A stretch of DNA of 64,000 nucleotides from Rhynchopus sp. YZ270_cl-10 (GCA_964035575.1 OZ037864.1:248001-312000); one strand, 5' to 3'; positions 1 to 11,415 are shown, counted from the first letter of the stretch. Program-made: numbers and translations. Notes: generated by a model not told the origin, from the sequence alone.

Positions 1-145
1 AGTACTACAAAAATTTGGGGTTATAGACAACAAAAGGTGTTGCTAGTTTTCAATGAGAGTTGCTATTTTTTTTTTTTGGGAAGGGGGGCGAGTAAAAAAG
101 ACTCAAAAAAGAAGAAAAAAATCCAACAACTCTCCTGCAAAAGAA

Positions 146-437
146 GAATTACTTATTATTTCATATGGCACAGTCCATAAACCCCCCCTAAAAGGTAACC
201 TTTTGAATTTTTTTTTCACATTAGATCACTTCCACTCGGACTTTTTGCTCGATATTTGCTCCTGAAACGATATTCTGAGTTCAAAGGAGCAAATATCGAG
301 CAAAAAGTCCGAGTGGAAGTTATCAATGTGAAAAAAAATCAAAAGGATACCTTTTGGGGGGGGGTTTATGGACTGTGCCATATACTTTCTTTTCTCAACG
401 AAAAGAAAGTGTTTGAAATAATAAGTAATTCTTAAAT
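146..437. repeat. Long imperfect inverted repeat (foldback element)
   Basis: Two arms of roughly 110-145 bp face each other. The best part is near-perfect: 231-262 pairs with 287-318 around a short spacer. The pairing continues outward with small gaps through a poly-C/poly-G segment, a CACAGTCCATAAAC / GTTTATGGACTGTG segment and an AATTACTTATTATTTCA / TGAAATAATAAGTAATT segment. A direct repeat (ATCCAACAACTCTCCTGC) lies just outside each side, at 121 and 447. No reading frame is credible. It looks like a non-autonomous foldback or MITE-type element. Confidence 0.75.
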
Positions 438-719
438 TATCAGTAATCCAACAACTCTCCTGCAAAGAAGAATGACGAAAAACTCGATGTGGAGGAAAGT
501 CGGGATTTGAGAGGGGAAAAAAAAACGATGTAATTTTCATGAAGAAACGTGGGGGAGGGGAGTGGAAGAGAGGGAGGTTTTTTTTGGAAAATAAAATAAA
601 ATTATAAACAAAAGAAGCCAAAAGAGCATAATATAAGTATGGAAACATTCGGTTCAAAGAAAGAGAGGGGTAAAAGAAATAATTTTTGAAAACACAGTAT
701 TTCCCTCAGTTTTCCCACC

Positions 720-752
<33 letters not shown>

Positions 753-785
753 GCCGTTGTTCTGTATTGTCAGACAAAGAGAAAA

Positions 786-888
786 CCACCTGATTTTTAC
801 CCCGCGTATAGGCGCGTACAGGCCCGTATAGGCCCACCCATTTTTCCCAGCCTTTACGCGCCTATACGCGAGGTAAAAATCAGGTGGG
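786..888. repeat. Inverted repeat with GC-rich arms
   Basis: The sequence CCACCTGATTTTTACC near 786 is mirrored by GGTAAAAATCAGGTGG near 873-888. Inside this the arms continue as CGCGTATAGGCGCGTA and TACGCGCCTATACGCG. The loop is about 30 bp. It can form a stable hairpin. There is no coding potential. Confidence 0.75.
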
Positions 889-904
889 AAAAGCGGATAA
901 TAAA

Positions 905-1048
905 AAATAGTAACAGGTAAGTAAAAGGGGAAAAAAAGGGGGGTTTTTTTTTTTCCTGTTGATTGCACAATTAACCTGGAGGGGGTGATTGGCGACCGTA
1001 TCTGAGTAACTATTTCTCCTTTCAGCTACGCGTTGTAGGTATCAAAAA
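905..1048. repeat. Dispersed repeat, copy 1 (GATTGGCGACCGTA family)
   Basis: This segment and 19385-19510 share GGTAAGTAAAAGG, a G/T-rich spacer, GTTGATTGCACAAT, a short variable hairpin and TGATTGGCGACCGTA. They then share an ACTATTTC..CCTTT..GTAGG tail that runs into poly-A. The two copies are diverged but collinear over about 120 bp. The poly-A side could reflect a retroposed origin, but I see no target duplication. Confidence 0.6.
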
Positions 1049-1076
1049 AAAAAAAGAAAAGAAAAGAAAAGCTTAT

Positions 1077-1106
1077 AAGATGACCCTAAGCCTCATGCTT
1101 AATCAC
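1077..1106 (+). repeat. AAGATGA hairpin, class A
   Basis: Constant box TATAAGATGA, then a TAAGC stem, a CTCAT loop and GCTTA, then ATCAC. It belongs to the dispersed hairpin family described in the findings. Orientation is given with the AAGATGA box 5-prime. Confidence 0.6.
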
Positions 1107-1333
1107 ATTCGTTATCGCACAGCATCACCGACGTGGGGTTCCACAAGCTTATTGTTAGGGATGTCATTTCCCCAGCCGGAATGGAGCAAAAAGAAACCCC
1201 CCCATCACTTTCGCTTTTTGAAAACTTGGTTGTATTAGTGTTGACCCACCCGAGGATGAGATCGACTATCACTTTTTGTTTCACAAAAAAGCCGCTTTTC
1301 TGTTTTTTGTTCATACTCGTTCTTCATTTTTCT

Positions 1334-1366
<33 letters not shown>

Positions 1367-1489
1367 TTTTTTCCCCATCTTTTTTTCTCAACAGGTTCGA
1401 CACGATGTGGTGCTATGCAGCAATTTTCCTAGCTATGTTGTCTTCTTCGACCTTTGAACGGCGAGGGACAACTCATTTAATTGCCACAC

Positions 1490-1958
1490 TGGTGCTTCCC
1501 GGGGGGTATGCATTTCACAAATTTTCAATTCAATTCACAACTTTTCACAACTTTTCACCACCCTTTTTTTCTTCGTTGGTGAAGCTTTAAAATGCCGGCA
1601 TTTGCATTTCCGGAATCCGTCCGGCCAGTGGTGGGGTCAATTTGCCGAAATGGACAAGTTCTCGTCATTTCCGCACAGTACACAGTACACAGGTACACCA
1701 CATCACGTTCTATCTTGTGAATCCCAGCATACCCCTCAATGGGTGGGCCACCACCCAACCCAAAAAAAAACCCCCCAAAAAAATAAAATCAATTCACAAC
1801 TTTTCACAACTTTCCGCACTTTTCACAACTTTTCACAATTTTTCACCATTTTTCACCAGCCTTCACAATTTTATAGCGGTTTTCGTGTTGTGAAAACTTG
1901 TGAAAACTTGTCACATTTTGTGAAAATTTGTGAAATGCATACCCCCCGGGAAGCACCA
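1490..1958. mobile_element. MITE, TGGTGC family, copy A
   Basis: A 469-bp element with terminal inverted repeats of about 40 bp. It starts TGGTGCTTCCCGGGGGG and ends with the complement, CCCCCCGGGAAGCACCA. A 5-bp direct repeat, CACAC, flanks both ends (1485-1489 and 1959-1963). The interior repeats TTTTCACAACTTTTCACAAC. A GC-richer core near 1590-1660 is shared with copy B at 13431. There is no transposase frame, so it is non-autonomous. I do not assign the superfamily. Confidence 0.85.
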
Positions 1959-1963
1959 CACAC

Positions 1964-3139
1964 CACCCTTTTTTTAATTTTTTTTTTCCCCTGTTCCGAA
2001 CACTTTTGCTGATTCCTATTTTTAAACACTGCGGTGGGGGCGATGTAAAACTACGTAAACAACTTGGAAAAAAAGGTGGTGTTTGGACTCTCTGTGGACA
2101 CAACACCACACATACACATCTTTACCAAAAACCCCTAGCATTGACAATAAATGAAGAAGCTTAACATGAGCTCTGTGCTTTTTGAAAAACACGATTTTGT
2201 TTTGTTTTGTTTTGTTTTGGAAAGCAATTTTTAGCATAGTAAATGCCTCCTTGCGCAATCTCCACAAAAAAATAAAGACACAAAATATATGATGAAAATT
2301 GAAGGACACGTGGAAAAAAAAAAACCCACAGTACATTGTGGGGCCTCTCCTCCCTTTTTAAGAGGGGGGGAAGAGAGAAGAGGCCTGAACCTAGGTAAAT
2401 ATATTCCCTCGTAGCCACCACGGCAAAGCAGAAGCGAAGGGAAGACAGATACGTAGGAACACTTCAAAGGGTAAAAGGTAATGGGGGGAGGGGAGAAATG
2501 GGGGAACATTGAGAATCATTTGATTGGGTTTCTGTGAGGTAGCTCCACAAGGCAAAACGCATCGAGCTTTTTTTCTGTTTCCCTTTTTTTGAAAAACAAA
2601 TCACGATACTTTGCTCAAAAAAAATAGTAACAAAAAAAATGGGACGGGAAAGAGAAGAGTACAAAAAACAAAGATGATCCTAAGTCTCTGCTTGGGTCGC
2701 CTTTGCGGGATTGTAAATCATGAGGATATCTGGGAAGGTCTGGGTACTGGGAGAGAGAGAGGGAGAGAGAGACAAGCCTTTCTCGAGAAGCAACGAGGAC
2801 CTAGTAGGGGGGTGAGGAAAAAATCTGAAGGTATAAGTGGTGTGTGTGTGTGTGTGTGTGTGTGTTTGAAATTAAAGGGTAATTCCTGCGCTGGTAATAT
2901 GCCCATATGCGTGTGTGTATTTGTGTATCCTTCAGAATGAAACACATAAAAACGTTGATTTTGTGGGTTTCGCTGTTGTATGCCGAAAAAAGAGAGAGTT
3001 TCCGCAAGGCACCCAATCAAACCAACAAAAAATAGAGGGAGGGTGGTGCTCCGGGAGGGGTCGATATTGACAGGTCTCTGACAGGTCGTTGACCGACTTC
3101 CGAAAGCACCAGAGGGGGGGTATTTTTTGAATTTAACCC
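1964..3139. other. Intergenic: no gene seen, simple repeats
   Basis: I see no gene here. The stretch holds homopolymers, a (TTTTG)n run near 2197-2219, a GA-rich tract at 2750-2772 and a (GT)n microsatellite at 2840-2865. It also holds one weak AAGATGA hairpin at 2671-2702 (CTAAG pairing with CTTGG). Confidence 0.6.
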
Positions 3140-3450
3140 TATACACCCCAATTCGAAAAAACCCCAGAATGGGTCGGAACGACCCTGTCCCACAGACCCG
3201 CAGACCCGAAAATTCATGAAAAAAAAAGCGCCTCAATCTTTGAATGTTTTGTCGTTTTGGTGGCAACTCGCCAGCATCCAAATGGCAAACAGTTATGACG
3301 CACAAACGTTTTCGATTTTTTCTTATCATGAAAGATGCACAATAGTTATCGGGCAATGCCTTCTTTTGAAAGATCGGTACAAATTATTTCCAAAACATCC
3401 AAAATGTTTTACGAAAATGAGTTGAACCTGCCTCAAAGCACTGCATCATT
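3140..3450. repeat. Diverged relic related to the interior of the 23-25 kb element
   Basis: Landmarks follow in the same order as in 24885-25175. They are CCCCAGAATGGGTC, ACCCTGT..GACCCGAAAATTCA, GTTTTCGATT..TGCTTATTTTGACA-like sequence, AAATATTTCCAAA, and TTTTACGAAAATGAG followed by GAACC. The two segments are clearly related but strongly diverged. No intact end is visible. Confidence 0.55.
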
Positions 3451-4014
3451 TCGAAAATCACTAAAGTGGCACTTGGGGTGTACAGGGTTTTTTAAAAAAA
3501 GAGGATTTTATTTTTCTGCAATACGTTTGTATTTAGTGGATAACTTAGTGTATAAGGGAAGGTCTGTCATTTTTTTTTTGTTTTGTTTTTTCAGACACTG
3601 TACCCGCATACGGGAAAGAAAAGAAACAAGGCTATAAATTGGTTTGCACCAAACAGTACGTTTTCCCCCCTTCTTCGTATTGTGACATAGTCACGTCAAT
3701 ATATCCATGAAGCGATATTCTCTAATAAATCAAAAAAAACAGTCTTTTCTTTTTTTTGTAAGAACATAAAGCTTCCTGCTTAGAAAATACAAAACAAAAT
3801 AGAAAGCAAAACAAAAAAATAAATAAAATATAAGGTAATAAGATGAACCGAAGCCGCTTGGTGACCTCAATATAATATAAAGAAAACAATGTACGATGAA
3901 GAGCCTTTTTTTTTTTTTTTTTTTTTTTTTGCGCACGTCGTGACCAGAGTAGCGACTGGAAATCAGTCGCATAGCATACAGACCATAACGGCGTTTTTTT
4001 TAAAATTGAAAGAC

Positions 4015-4167
4015 CATACAATACAGCGAGGCCGACTACGCCTGAAAATAGGCATGTCTGGAAAATCTATCTGACACGTGGCTGAGGCGTACTAATACTT
4101 ACAATCGCACCCCAACCACGCCTGAGCCAGCCTTAGCGAGGCCGATTCGGCCTCGTTGCATTGTATG
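4015..4167. mobile_element. MITE, CATAC family, short copy
   Basis: A 153-bp element beginning CATACAATACAGCGAGGCCG and ending CGGCCTCGTTGCATTGTATG, which are inverted repeats. The 6-bp direct repeat AAAGAC flanks it (4009-4014 and 4168-4173). An inverted relative lies at 16478-16638 and a diverged one at 10383-10560. There is no coding capacity. Confidence 0.8.
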
Positions 4168-4173
4168 AAAGAC

Positions 4174-4903
4174 GCTATATTTAAAAAAAAAAACGAACCT
4201 ACCTCCTCATATAATAACAATGACAATATTAGATGAACTGCGTACTTTTTGAAAATAAAAATAAAAATAAAAAAACGTACAGGGGAATAACACCACTCCC
4301 ACCTCAACCGCTTTGTGAGGTTATTAATTACTAACATAAATGTCTCTTTTTTCTTTGGTGGCTTTCTCTCTGGGGATTTTTTTTCTCGGTGTTTTTGTTT
4401 TTCTTCTTTGAAACTCTGAGTACGGTAGCTTTGTGGTAAACTAGGTACCATTTTTTTTTTTTTGACATTTTCTTTATTTTTGTTTCTCTGTTGCGTAGGG
4501 AACGCCAAAACAAAAACTTAAAACAAGAAAACATCACGTTCACTGAAAATAAAAAGGAATGATGAAGCTGGCACACAGCCAACAAGGTAACCCTGATTGA
4601 CCAATTTCCCTTTTCTTCGTGGGGCCAAAGCCCTCACATATCTACCACTTTAAAAAAAAGGGGGCAAAAATGGGGCTTTTTTTTTTGAATTTTTTGTTAT
4701 GTTTGCTTTGTGTTCTTGTGATTTTTTGTTTTTTTTTTGGGGGTGTTTGTTCTTGTTTGTTTTCTCTCATTTTTTTTGGGGGGGGAGAGGGGGAAAATAG
4801 AGAACGTACGTCACTAGGTGTGATCTAGAGTCTAGACTGACGTAAATTTAATTTATTCCCATATCGCAGAAGAGTTTGTTTTTTTTTTTTTTTTGTGTTT
4901 GTT
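4174..4903. other. Intergenic, homopolymer-rich
   Basis: I see no gene. Long T and A runs, with mixed A/T-rich sequence between them. Confidence 0.6.
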
Positions 4904-5289
4904 CATGGATGTACAAAGTACTTGATTACTTTTTTTTACTTTTTTTGGTCTACTTCAAGTACTTGATCAATTTAAAAAAAAAAAGAAAAAAATATTTTTT
5001 TCTTGCTTCAAGTACTTTTTTTTCTTCAAGTACTTTCACTTTTTTTGTACTTGATTACTTTTTTTGTTGCATCAAGTACTTGAATTGGCAAAAAAAGTAA
5101 AAAAAATGGAAAAGTACTTGAATTTATTCAAGTACTTTTCCATTTTTTTGCCGAATCAAGTACTTGATGCAAAAAAAAAAGTAATCAAGTAAAAAAAAAA
5201 AAAAAAACGGGTCAAGTACTTGAAGTATCAAGTACTGGGATTTTTCTACTTTTTTTACTTTCTGGAAAAAAGTACTTTGTACATCCATG
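4904..5289. repeat. Foldback of AAGTACTTGA repeats
   Basis: The outer arms are CATGGATGTACAAAGTACTT at 4904 and its complement ending at 5289. Between them the palindromic unit CAAGTACTTG recurs about ten times in both orientations, separated by T or A runs. The centre near 5100-5155 is a perfect hairpin (AAAAAATGGAAAAGTACTTG and complement around AATTTATT). Transcribed, the whole segment would collapse into one large hairpin. Confidence 0.75.
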
Positions 5290-6490
5290 TTTGTTTGCTT
5301 TTTTTTTTTTTTTTTTTTGGTTTTTGTTGTTTGTATCATTTTTTGTCGCACGGGTAAGGGGAACATAGTGTGTCAATCCCCCAGGACAGATCACTACAGT
5401 TTTTTACTTCTCATTTTTTTTTTTTTTGAACAATTGTTGGAATCGTGGCCACAATTTTAAAGAAGAACTAAAAAGAGAGACTTTTTGTTTCTCAAAAAAC
5501 TTGTAAGATGAATGTGCCTCGCGTGCACACAAATCTAAAAACATGACGGGGTTTTCTAAGTTTTTGCACCTGCCTTACTAAAAATGACAGGATATGAACA
5601 CAGAAGGCGCAGAGAAAGCCACCGACAAACACTCTCTAAATCACCCACGAAAAAAAAAAAAATAGACGCAAATAGTCGCAAATAAAAATAACAGGGAGTT
5701 TTTTTTTGGTGCAATCTTCACTTTTCCACACAGTTTTAATCTCGTTCATGACATAGGGGGTATTTGGGTTTGTGGGAAAGGGAAAATAAAATAGATATCG
5801 TATTTGGGAAAAGAAAGAAAAGAAAACTTGAAAGATGCACACACATCTTACGAGTCGTATGAACGTTGGCCTTGTGTACTTAGCCGTGTTGTTAAAAAGG
5901 ATATTTGAAAATGGACGTGCCGGTCCCACGAGGTGGGCGGGACATCACAACAATGCTTTGTAGAGTACAAAGAATAGGAAAAAACTAAATAATATGCACA
6001 GAGTCTAAGACACATCGCAATTTGTTAAAAATAAAAGAGATACTGTTTTTTAGGTAGACGATCCCAAACCTCTGCTTTGCCACAAAGAAAAGTTTATAAG
6101 ATGATCCTAAGCCTCTCGTGCTTAGTCACCTAAAAACGGGTCCGTAAACGATAAACCCACAAAGATTTGAGACAAAACACCTTTCACCACTACTGCGATC
6201 GCGATTTTTTTTTTTTTTTTTTTTTTGAAATTTTCTGTTCTTTTTTTCCTTCCACGTTTTTGAAAATATACACCTCGAAAGGGGCACCTCATCCCTAAGA
6301 ATGTGGCAGAGATGAGACAATCAATCCCCAATTTTTTTTGAATATCTCGCAAAGGCGAAAAAAGAAAAAAAAAAAGCTTTCTTTGTACAGTGTGCAATGA
6401 ATATTCTGTGTTATTTTTTATTACTCACAATACAGGCCGTGCAGAGGAAACCTCTTTGAAACGCACGGTGCAGTCTGTCCTGGAAATGTC
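5290..6490. other. Intergenic with AAGATGA hairpins
   Basis: I see no gene. The stretch holds A/T homopolymers and two members of the hairpin family. One at 5505-5530 has a TGTGC/GCACA stem. One at 6098-6130 has a perfect CTAAGC/GCTTAG stem. Confidence 0.6.
6098..6130 (+). repeat. AAGATGA hairpin, class A reference copy
   Basis: The sequence is AAAAGTTTATAAGATGA, then CTAAGC (6107-6112), loop CTCTCGT and GCTTAG (6120-6125), then TCACC. The six-pair stem is perfect. The same architecture recurs at 12027, 12527, 16206, 43081 and elsewhere. Confidence 0.7.
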
Positions 6491-6622
6491 GGACCCTTTT
6501 GTCGGAGTCCGAGGGGGTCCGACAGTCGGACCCCCTGAGTCCGACAGTCGGACTCAGGGGTCCGACTGTCGGACTCACAGTCGGACCCCTGAGTCCGACT
6601 GCCGGACCCTGGGGTCCGACAG
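6491..6622. repeat. GTCCGAC palindrome cluster, locus 1
   Basis: About nine copies of palindromic GTCCGACnGTCGGAC, spaced by CCCCTGA or CTCAGGGG. It lies directly next to the 8-bp minisatellite. A second cluster of the same unit lies at 11416-11545 close to the other minisatellite. Confidence 0.85.
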
Positions 6623-6626
6623 GCAC

Positions 6627-6889
6627 ACCCAGGTGCCCAGGTGCCCAGGTACCCAGGTGCCCAGGTACCCAGGTGCCCAGGTACCCAGGTACCCAGGTAC
6701 CCAGGTACCCAGGTACCCAGGTACCCAGGTACCCAGGTACCCAGGTACCCAGGTACCCAGGTACCCAGGTACCCAGGTACCCAGGTACCCAGGTACCCAG
6801 GTACCCAGGTACCCAGGTACCCAGGTACCCAGGTACCCAGGTACCCAGGTACCCAGGTACCCAGGTACCCAGGTACCCAGGTACCCAGG
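6627..6889. repeat. 8-bp minisatellite (ACCCAGGT)n
   Basis: About 33 tandem copies. The first few alternate ACCCAGGT with GCCCAGGT; the rest are uniform. The open frames through it on both strands exist only because the repeat lacks stops, so none is called as a gene. Confidence 0.95.
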
Positions 6890-7019
6890 AACAGGAAAAA
6901 AGTCGTGAAAGAGCAACCACAGCTCCACATGACAAACACAAAAGTGTCCAGTCACGTGGGGCATTCATGCACTGAGGAGATAATGATCCAACAATTTACA
7001 AGAAAGATTACTTAACCTA

Positions 7020-8854
7020 CTGCTGGAAATTGCCAGGTCGTAGTAACACACAAAGTGTGCCTCCGTTCGGGAAGACCGGATATTCTAGAGACCAGAAAGG
7101 CCTCAAGAATATCTTCCGGTAGTCAAGGTAGAACCGAGTGAACGGCCCAAGACCCCCGTGGAGAAGTTAAATGTTGTAATGCTATCAGGTAGAAACTGCG
7201 AACACTGTCTTACCCTCCTCAATGCATGGTGGTTGATGTCTTCCACAACAAATTTCCTGTACCCAGGTACCCAAATTCCCAGACCCACGCAGTGGCACAT
7301 GACCGCCAAGTGTGAGTGACCCACACATGAGGGAATGCGACACTACGCAAAATTTACCACCAGACCCTGTCTTCGTGCACCTGAAGTACAACGCCGCAGA
7401 CAGGCCAAACATGCGTTGGACTCAGAGGAATGCCCGCTGTGCAGGTATCAAACATGAGAACCAACTCCCAGCAACAAGGGGCGCCTTTTGGCGGGCGTTG
7501 TTGAGGGTGTTTGGGGTGCAAAGTTTTCCACAATTTTGATGCGCGGGTACAGAAGTGTTGTCTTGTTCTTTCATCTCTAGGAATGTAAATGTCAATCGCG
7601 TTTAACTACCACGAGGGCTTGTTTAGTGAACCCACGAGGGGTCGAAGGGGGTTGGTTATCCCATATCTATCAAAGGTTGTGTCGACCAGGCGAATCCACT
7701 ATGTTACGCTGTACGTTGTTAAATCCGAAGAAATAACGCTTTAGCAGCCGCAGGAAGTTTGTTAAAAAGAGTGCCTCACGCTACACAAACCACCACCCGC
7801 GATTGACTTAGATGTTATAACAAAGAGAATTCAGAACAAAACAACACCCTGCCCCATACACACTAAATTGTCATGCTTCAAGAGCATGCCTGGGCCAAAA
7901 TTACTGTGACAAAAAGGCAACAAGACCACCCACAAGGAGTGTGAAATGTGCACTGGTTTTCTGGGGGAACGCAATATTTTCTTGTGCCTCGTCCTCCGCA
8001 AGCAGAGGACAGACTTTCCGGAAGGTTTCCAAAGTCGAATTTCTTGCACTAGCTATGCTCCCTGGGTTAAATGGCAATAGCAGTGACTGACAAAGTGTAC
8101 CCATCCCCCTTCCACCCCAGATCTTAGTCCGCAAACTCAGAATGGATTGATGCGGGTGATACTCTTTGGATTTTGAGTTGCTGAATGTCGGAGACGCGGC
8201 GAGGCTTCTCATCACAATCGCAGATGCAGTTCAGATTTCACGATCCTGTGATGAGTGTAAATGTGGAGTGTGATTAATGAATGAAATGTATGGTGTAGAA
8301 ACGCAGTTATCGGGAAAGGTGAGGTTAATGTGGTAAAAAAGGGGATAAAACTCGTGTAATTTTGTGAATTCCCACAAAGGTGGGTGATAATGTGCCCTTT
8401 GTCACTCAATTGTAACCGAGAATGTATGGGAGAATGAAATATTATTTCCCAACCCAACAACAACGATAAAGCGTGAAGACAATAAATGAAATCAAAGCGG
8501 AATAAATTTGAGGTTTTGTGAGGCACTCAACGAGTGTGCCGGCTCTGTGGCGTCACGGAGCCACCAACACTCCCCAGTCATTTTTCCTGCGCTTCCAGGA
8601 AAACTCGCGTTTGCGACCAGGCCGAAACGAAAAAATTTAATTCACAGCAAACAGGTGTGAGGGAGAAGAAAAGAAAGTGAACAAAAACGAAAAAACAATG
8701 TTTTTCTGAAATGTGATGTTGTTGGGGTGGGGAGAATAAAACAGTTCCAGAAAAGCTCCTGTGTCGGTTTTCTTTTGGTTAAAAAAATCACTCAGTAAAA
8801 AAAAGAACTTTTTCATCACTCCCCTCAAACACTGCCAAAACGAAGAAGGACAGG
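7020..8854. other. Unassigned stretch, GC higher than surroundings
   Basis: The base composition is more even here than in the flanking homopolymer DNA. Short open frames (for example 7312-7539 plus and 7901-8215 minus) have coding-like composition but match nothing I recognise. A single copy of the minisatellite unit sits near 7258. It could be the decayed body of a large element extending to about 10.3 kb. Confidence 0.35.
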
Positions 8855-9013
8855 ATGTATGACACTTACGGATACCAAGTCTCAGCGGGTATGAGAAGCA
8901 AGGAGGTGTACAAGAAGAAATGGGACGAGTTCTTGCGGTTTTCAAACCTCGAGCGACTTGGTCCGCTTTGTATTGACACGGACCTCGACACCCCGACATG
9001 TACTGGCTTTTGA
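8855..9013 (+). pseudogene. Possible tyrosine-recombinase N-terminal fragment
   Basis: A 52-residue open frame contains VYKKKWDEFLRF. The minus-strand frame at 9515-9742 contains QYRKTWDDFLRF in the same setting, so the two are related. A W-x-x-FL-x-F core is typical of the SAM-like DNA-binding domain of tyrosine recombinases of the phage-integrase/Crypton type. No catalytic domain (R..HxxR..Y) is seen nearby. The relation between the two fragments is visible in the sequence; the family call is a weak inference. Confidence 0.35.
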
Positions 9014-9164
9014 GAAAGGCAGTCGGTTCCTCGGTAGATTGCGTGCAAGTGAGGGAATATCCATCTGCTTGGAAGACGTCAAAACACCAAACATAGTATT
9101 TCGCGACATAAAGGGCAGATCAAATACTCACTGCCTTACATTCTCGGTTACAATTGAGTGACAC

Positions 9165-10320
9165 AAAGGGCATATAATCTGCAAAATTACACGAGTTTTA
9201 TTTCACTGAGTTAGATAATTATTATCTCATGAAATAAAGTGAACATTATTTCACGAGGTGGTGGGTGACTCAAACTGGGGCTCAACTTCACGAAGCGAGT
9301 GGAGTTCAGCATTTTGATTTCATGAGTGAAGTGAGTGTAATCATAAAAGTGATGTCACGAGCGATAGCGAGTGGGTATCACGTATTCCAGTTTGTGAATC
9401 ACCCATCAGTTAAATAATGTTCACTTTAGTTTTCGATACGTAATTTTATACCACGCGTGAAAAACGTAAACAGGTGAAAAAGTGAGTGAAATAAGATTCG
9501 TTTTATTTCACGTTTTATTTCACGCAAATCGTGAAGGATTGGGTGGGGGAGTGAAATAAAAGATCACGGAGTGATCTGAAGGACACGACGTGTTCTTCCC
9601 TGGGCTCGTTCGCTCCTGAAAGTCTGTTGAAACGGAGGAAATCGTCCCATGTTTTCCTGTACTGCACACCACTGTTCATGTCGTCGAACAAGTTGTCATA
9701 TGCATCCTCCATCTCCGCAAACTTGCGCGTGGGTTTAGGCATGTGTGTAAGAGGCAATAAATAATCTGTAATTTGAAGTGTGGTGGTGTGAGGGGTGGAG
9801 CGTGGGCTCAACGTTCCACTGTTTACACCTATAAATACGTTTTTCACTTGTGGAATAAAATTACATATTGAGTGAAATAAGAACATTTTCTTGCACTTGC
9901 CACTAAAAAGGCACCCTCGTGACTCTCACTCTTATTCCCCTCGCTTCGCTCGGGAAATAACGCACTCGGGCACCTTTTTAGTGGCGCGTGAAATAAAATA
10001 GTTCTTATTTCACTCGAATAAATAGTTATTATCTCACGGGCAATAATGTTGTGCTGCGTTTTCGAAATTCCTACAGTATATTTGACAAATGATGTATGAC
10101 CACCTAGTACGGGGCGTCAAGGTTGGGTATGGTGAACAGTTCCTCGAAGTCCTATGACTGCAACCCTTTTGGTTGCATGCGCAGATCTCCTCCACATTGC
10201 TTTTGCGCCTACTCTCGGCATGGGTTTTGTTTTGTTCTTTGTGTGCGGAGATAATGTCTACTGTATTTTGTGTAATCTCCAGGAAGGAATTTCGAAAACG
10301 CGGCTAAACATTATTACACA
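9165..10320. repeat. GTGAAATAA-rich decayed region with inverted repeats
   Basis: TTATTTCAC and GTGAAATAA recur many times in both orientations between 9200 and 10020. GCCACTAAAAAGG (9899) pairs with CCTTTTTAGTGGC (9984). GCGTTTTCGAAATTCCT (10056-10072) pairs perfectly with 10285-10301, and outside it AATAATGTT pairs with AACATTATT. The latter pair could bound a 260-bp element. No intact gene is present. Confidence 0.55.
9515..9742 (-). pseudogene. Possible tyrosine-recombinase N-terminal fragment
   Basis: A 75-residue frame from ATG at 9742 contains MNSGVQYRKTWDDFLRF, followed by EEHVVSFRSLRD. This resembles the core-binding domain of tyrosine recombinases, where a W-x-x-F helix is followed by an acidic F..F..L helix. 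It is related to the plus-strand fragment at 8855. The 3-prime half and any catalytic domain are absent. It is probably a relic of a Crypton-like DNA transposon, but it might be a small unrelated gene. Confidence 0.35.
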
Positions 10321-10382
10321 AGTGAGATAAAAAATTGTTGGCTCTCTCTCTGTTGTTTTGGCTTTTGTTTTTTTGTCTATTT

Positions 10383-10560
10383 GTGACGAGGCCTGGAACA
10401 CCTGAACATAGGCATATCTGGAAAATCTATCTGAGGTGTGGCAAATTAAATATATTCAAGCGTGTGGTTGAGGCGCACCTAAACATAAGTAAGTGCCAAG
10501 TCTGAACATTTATTTTCAGAGGCCTTAGTGAGGCTGTTTCGGCCTCGTTGCATTGTATCA
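10383..10560. mobile_element. Diverged CATAC-family MITE
   Basis: Shares CATAGGCATATCTGGAAA, TCTATCTGA and GTTGAGGCGCAC with 4015-4167, and ends CGGCCTCGTTGCATTGTAT. The left end has decayed and no target duplication could be recognised. Confidence 0.6.
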
Positions 10561-10740
10561 TGATGTAATAAGGTTCACATACTTTCGATTCAAAGAAGAG
10601 AAAGCACACAAGAAAATAAAATGTTGCAAACCACTGGGTGTGTTGTTTGCATCTACACAAGTAACTGAAAGTTAAACATTTACATACCTTGTCTTCCCCG
10701 TAGCCTCCGCCTTCGCTGCTGTCAAGCTGCCTTCTCTTGG

Positions 10741-11019
10741 TACCCAGTACCCAGTACCCAGTACCCAGTACCCAGTACCCAGTACCCAGTACCCAGTACC
10801 CAGTACCCAGTACCCAGTACCCAGTACCCAGTACCCAGTACCCAGTACCCAGTACCCAGTACCCAGTACCCAGTACCCAGTACCCAGTACCCAGTACCCA
10901 GTACCCAGTACCCAGTACCCAGTACCCAGTACCCAGTACCCAGTACCCAGTACCCAGTACCCAGTACCCAGTACCCAGTACCCAGTACCCAGTACCCAGT
11001 ACCCAGTACCCAGTACCCA
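10741..11019. repeat. 7-bp minisatellite (TACCCAG)n
   Basis: About 40 uniform copies. The unit is the 8-bp unit at 6627 minus one base (TACCTGGG versus TACTGGG on the other strand). All six frames avoid stops in part, which creates spurious long frames. It is G-rich on one strand like telomeric repeats, but it is not a known telomere unit. Confidence 0.95.
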
Positions 11020-11415
11020 AATTGGTCGCCCCCTGGTTGGTCGAGAACCTAAAAATGCAAAAAAACGCAAAATTCATGTGTTTTGACCATGTCTGGGTAC
11101 ACCAAATACACACCTCTGAACAAGCCTATACCCAGTAGTAGGCAACAAGCGCTATTTTTTGACCAAGAAAAAAAAAATCCCCCAAAAATTGGGTGTAGTA
11201 GGTCATAAAATGGCCCAAAAAATTCAAAGAAAACCTCAGATTGACCAAACAATGAAAAAAATTTTCAAGTCAAATTTTCAGCCAAAATACGGCTATTTTG
11301 GTAAAACCATGTGTACTGTAGTGGCTATACAAGGCGATTTTCGGCCAAAAAAATTTTTTTGGCCAAAAAAAAAAATTTTTTTTTCGGCCCAAAAAAAAAA
11401 AAAATTTTTTTTTTG

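Noticed and set aside
6390-7015. Long open frames encoding (TQVPRYPG)n or (GTWVPGYL)n
   Set aside because: They are translations of an 8-bp minisatellite open on both strands, with no start context or conserved flanks.
6627-11019. Interstitial telomere repeats
   Set aside because: The units TACCTGGG and TACTGGG are G-rich but do not match TTAGGG, TTTAGGG or other known telomere units, and they lie inside the sequence.
10427-11138. Open frames encoding (LGTGYWV)n or (PVPSTQY)n
   Set aside because: An artefact of the 7-bp minisatellite.
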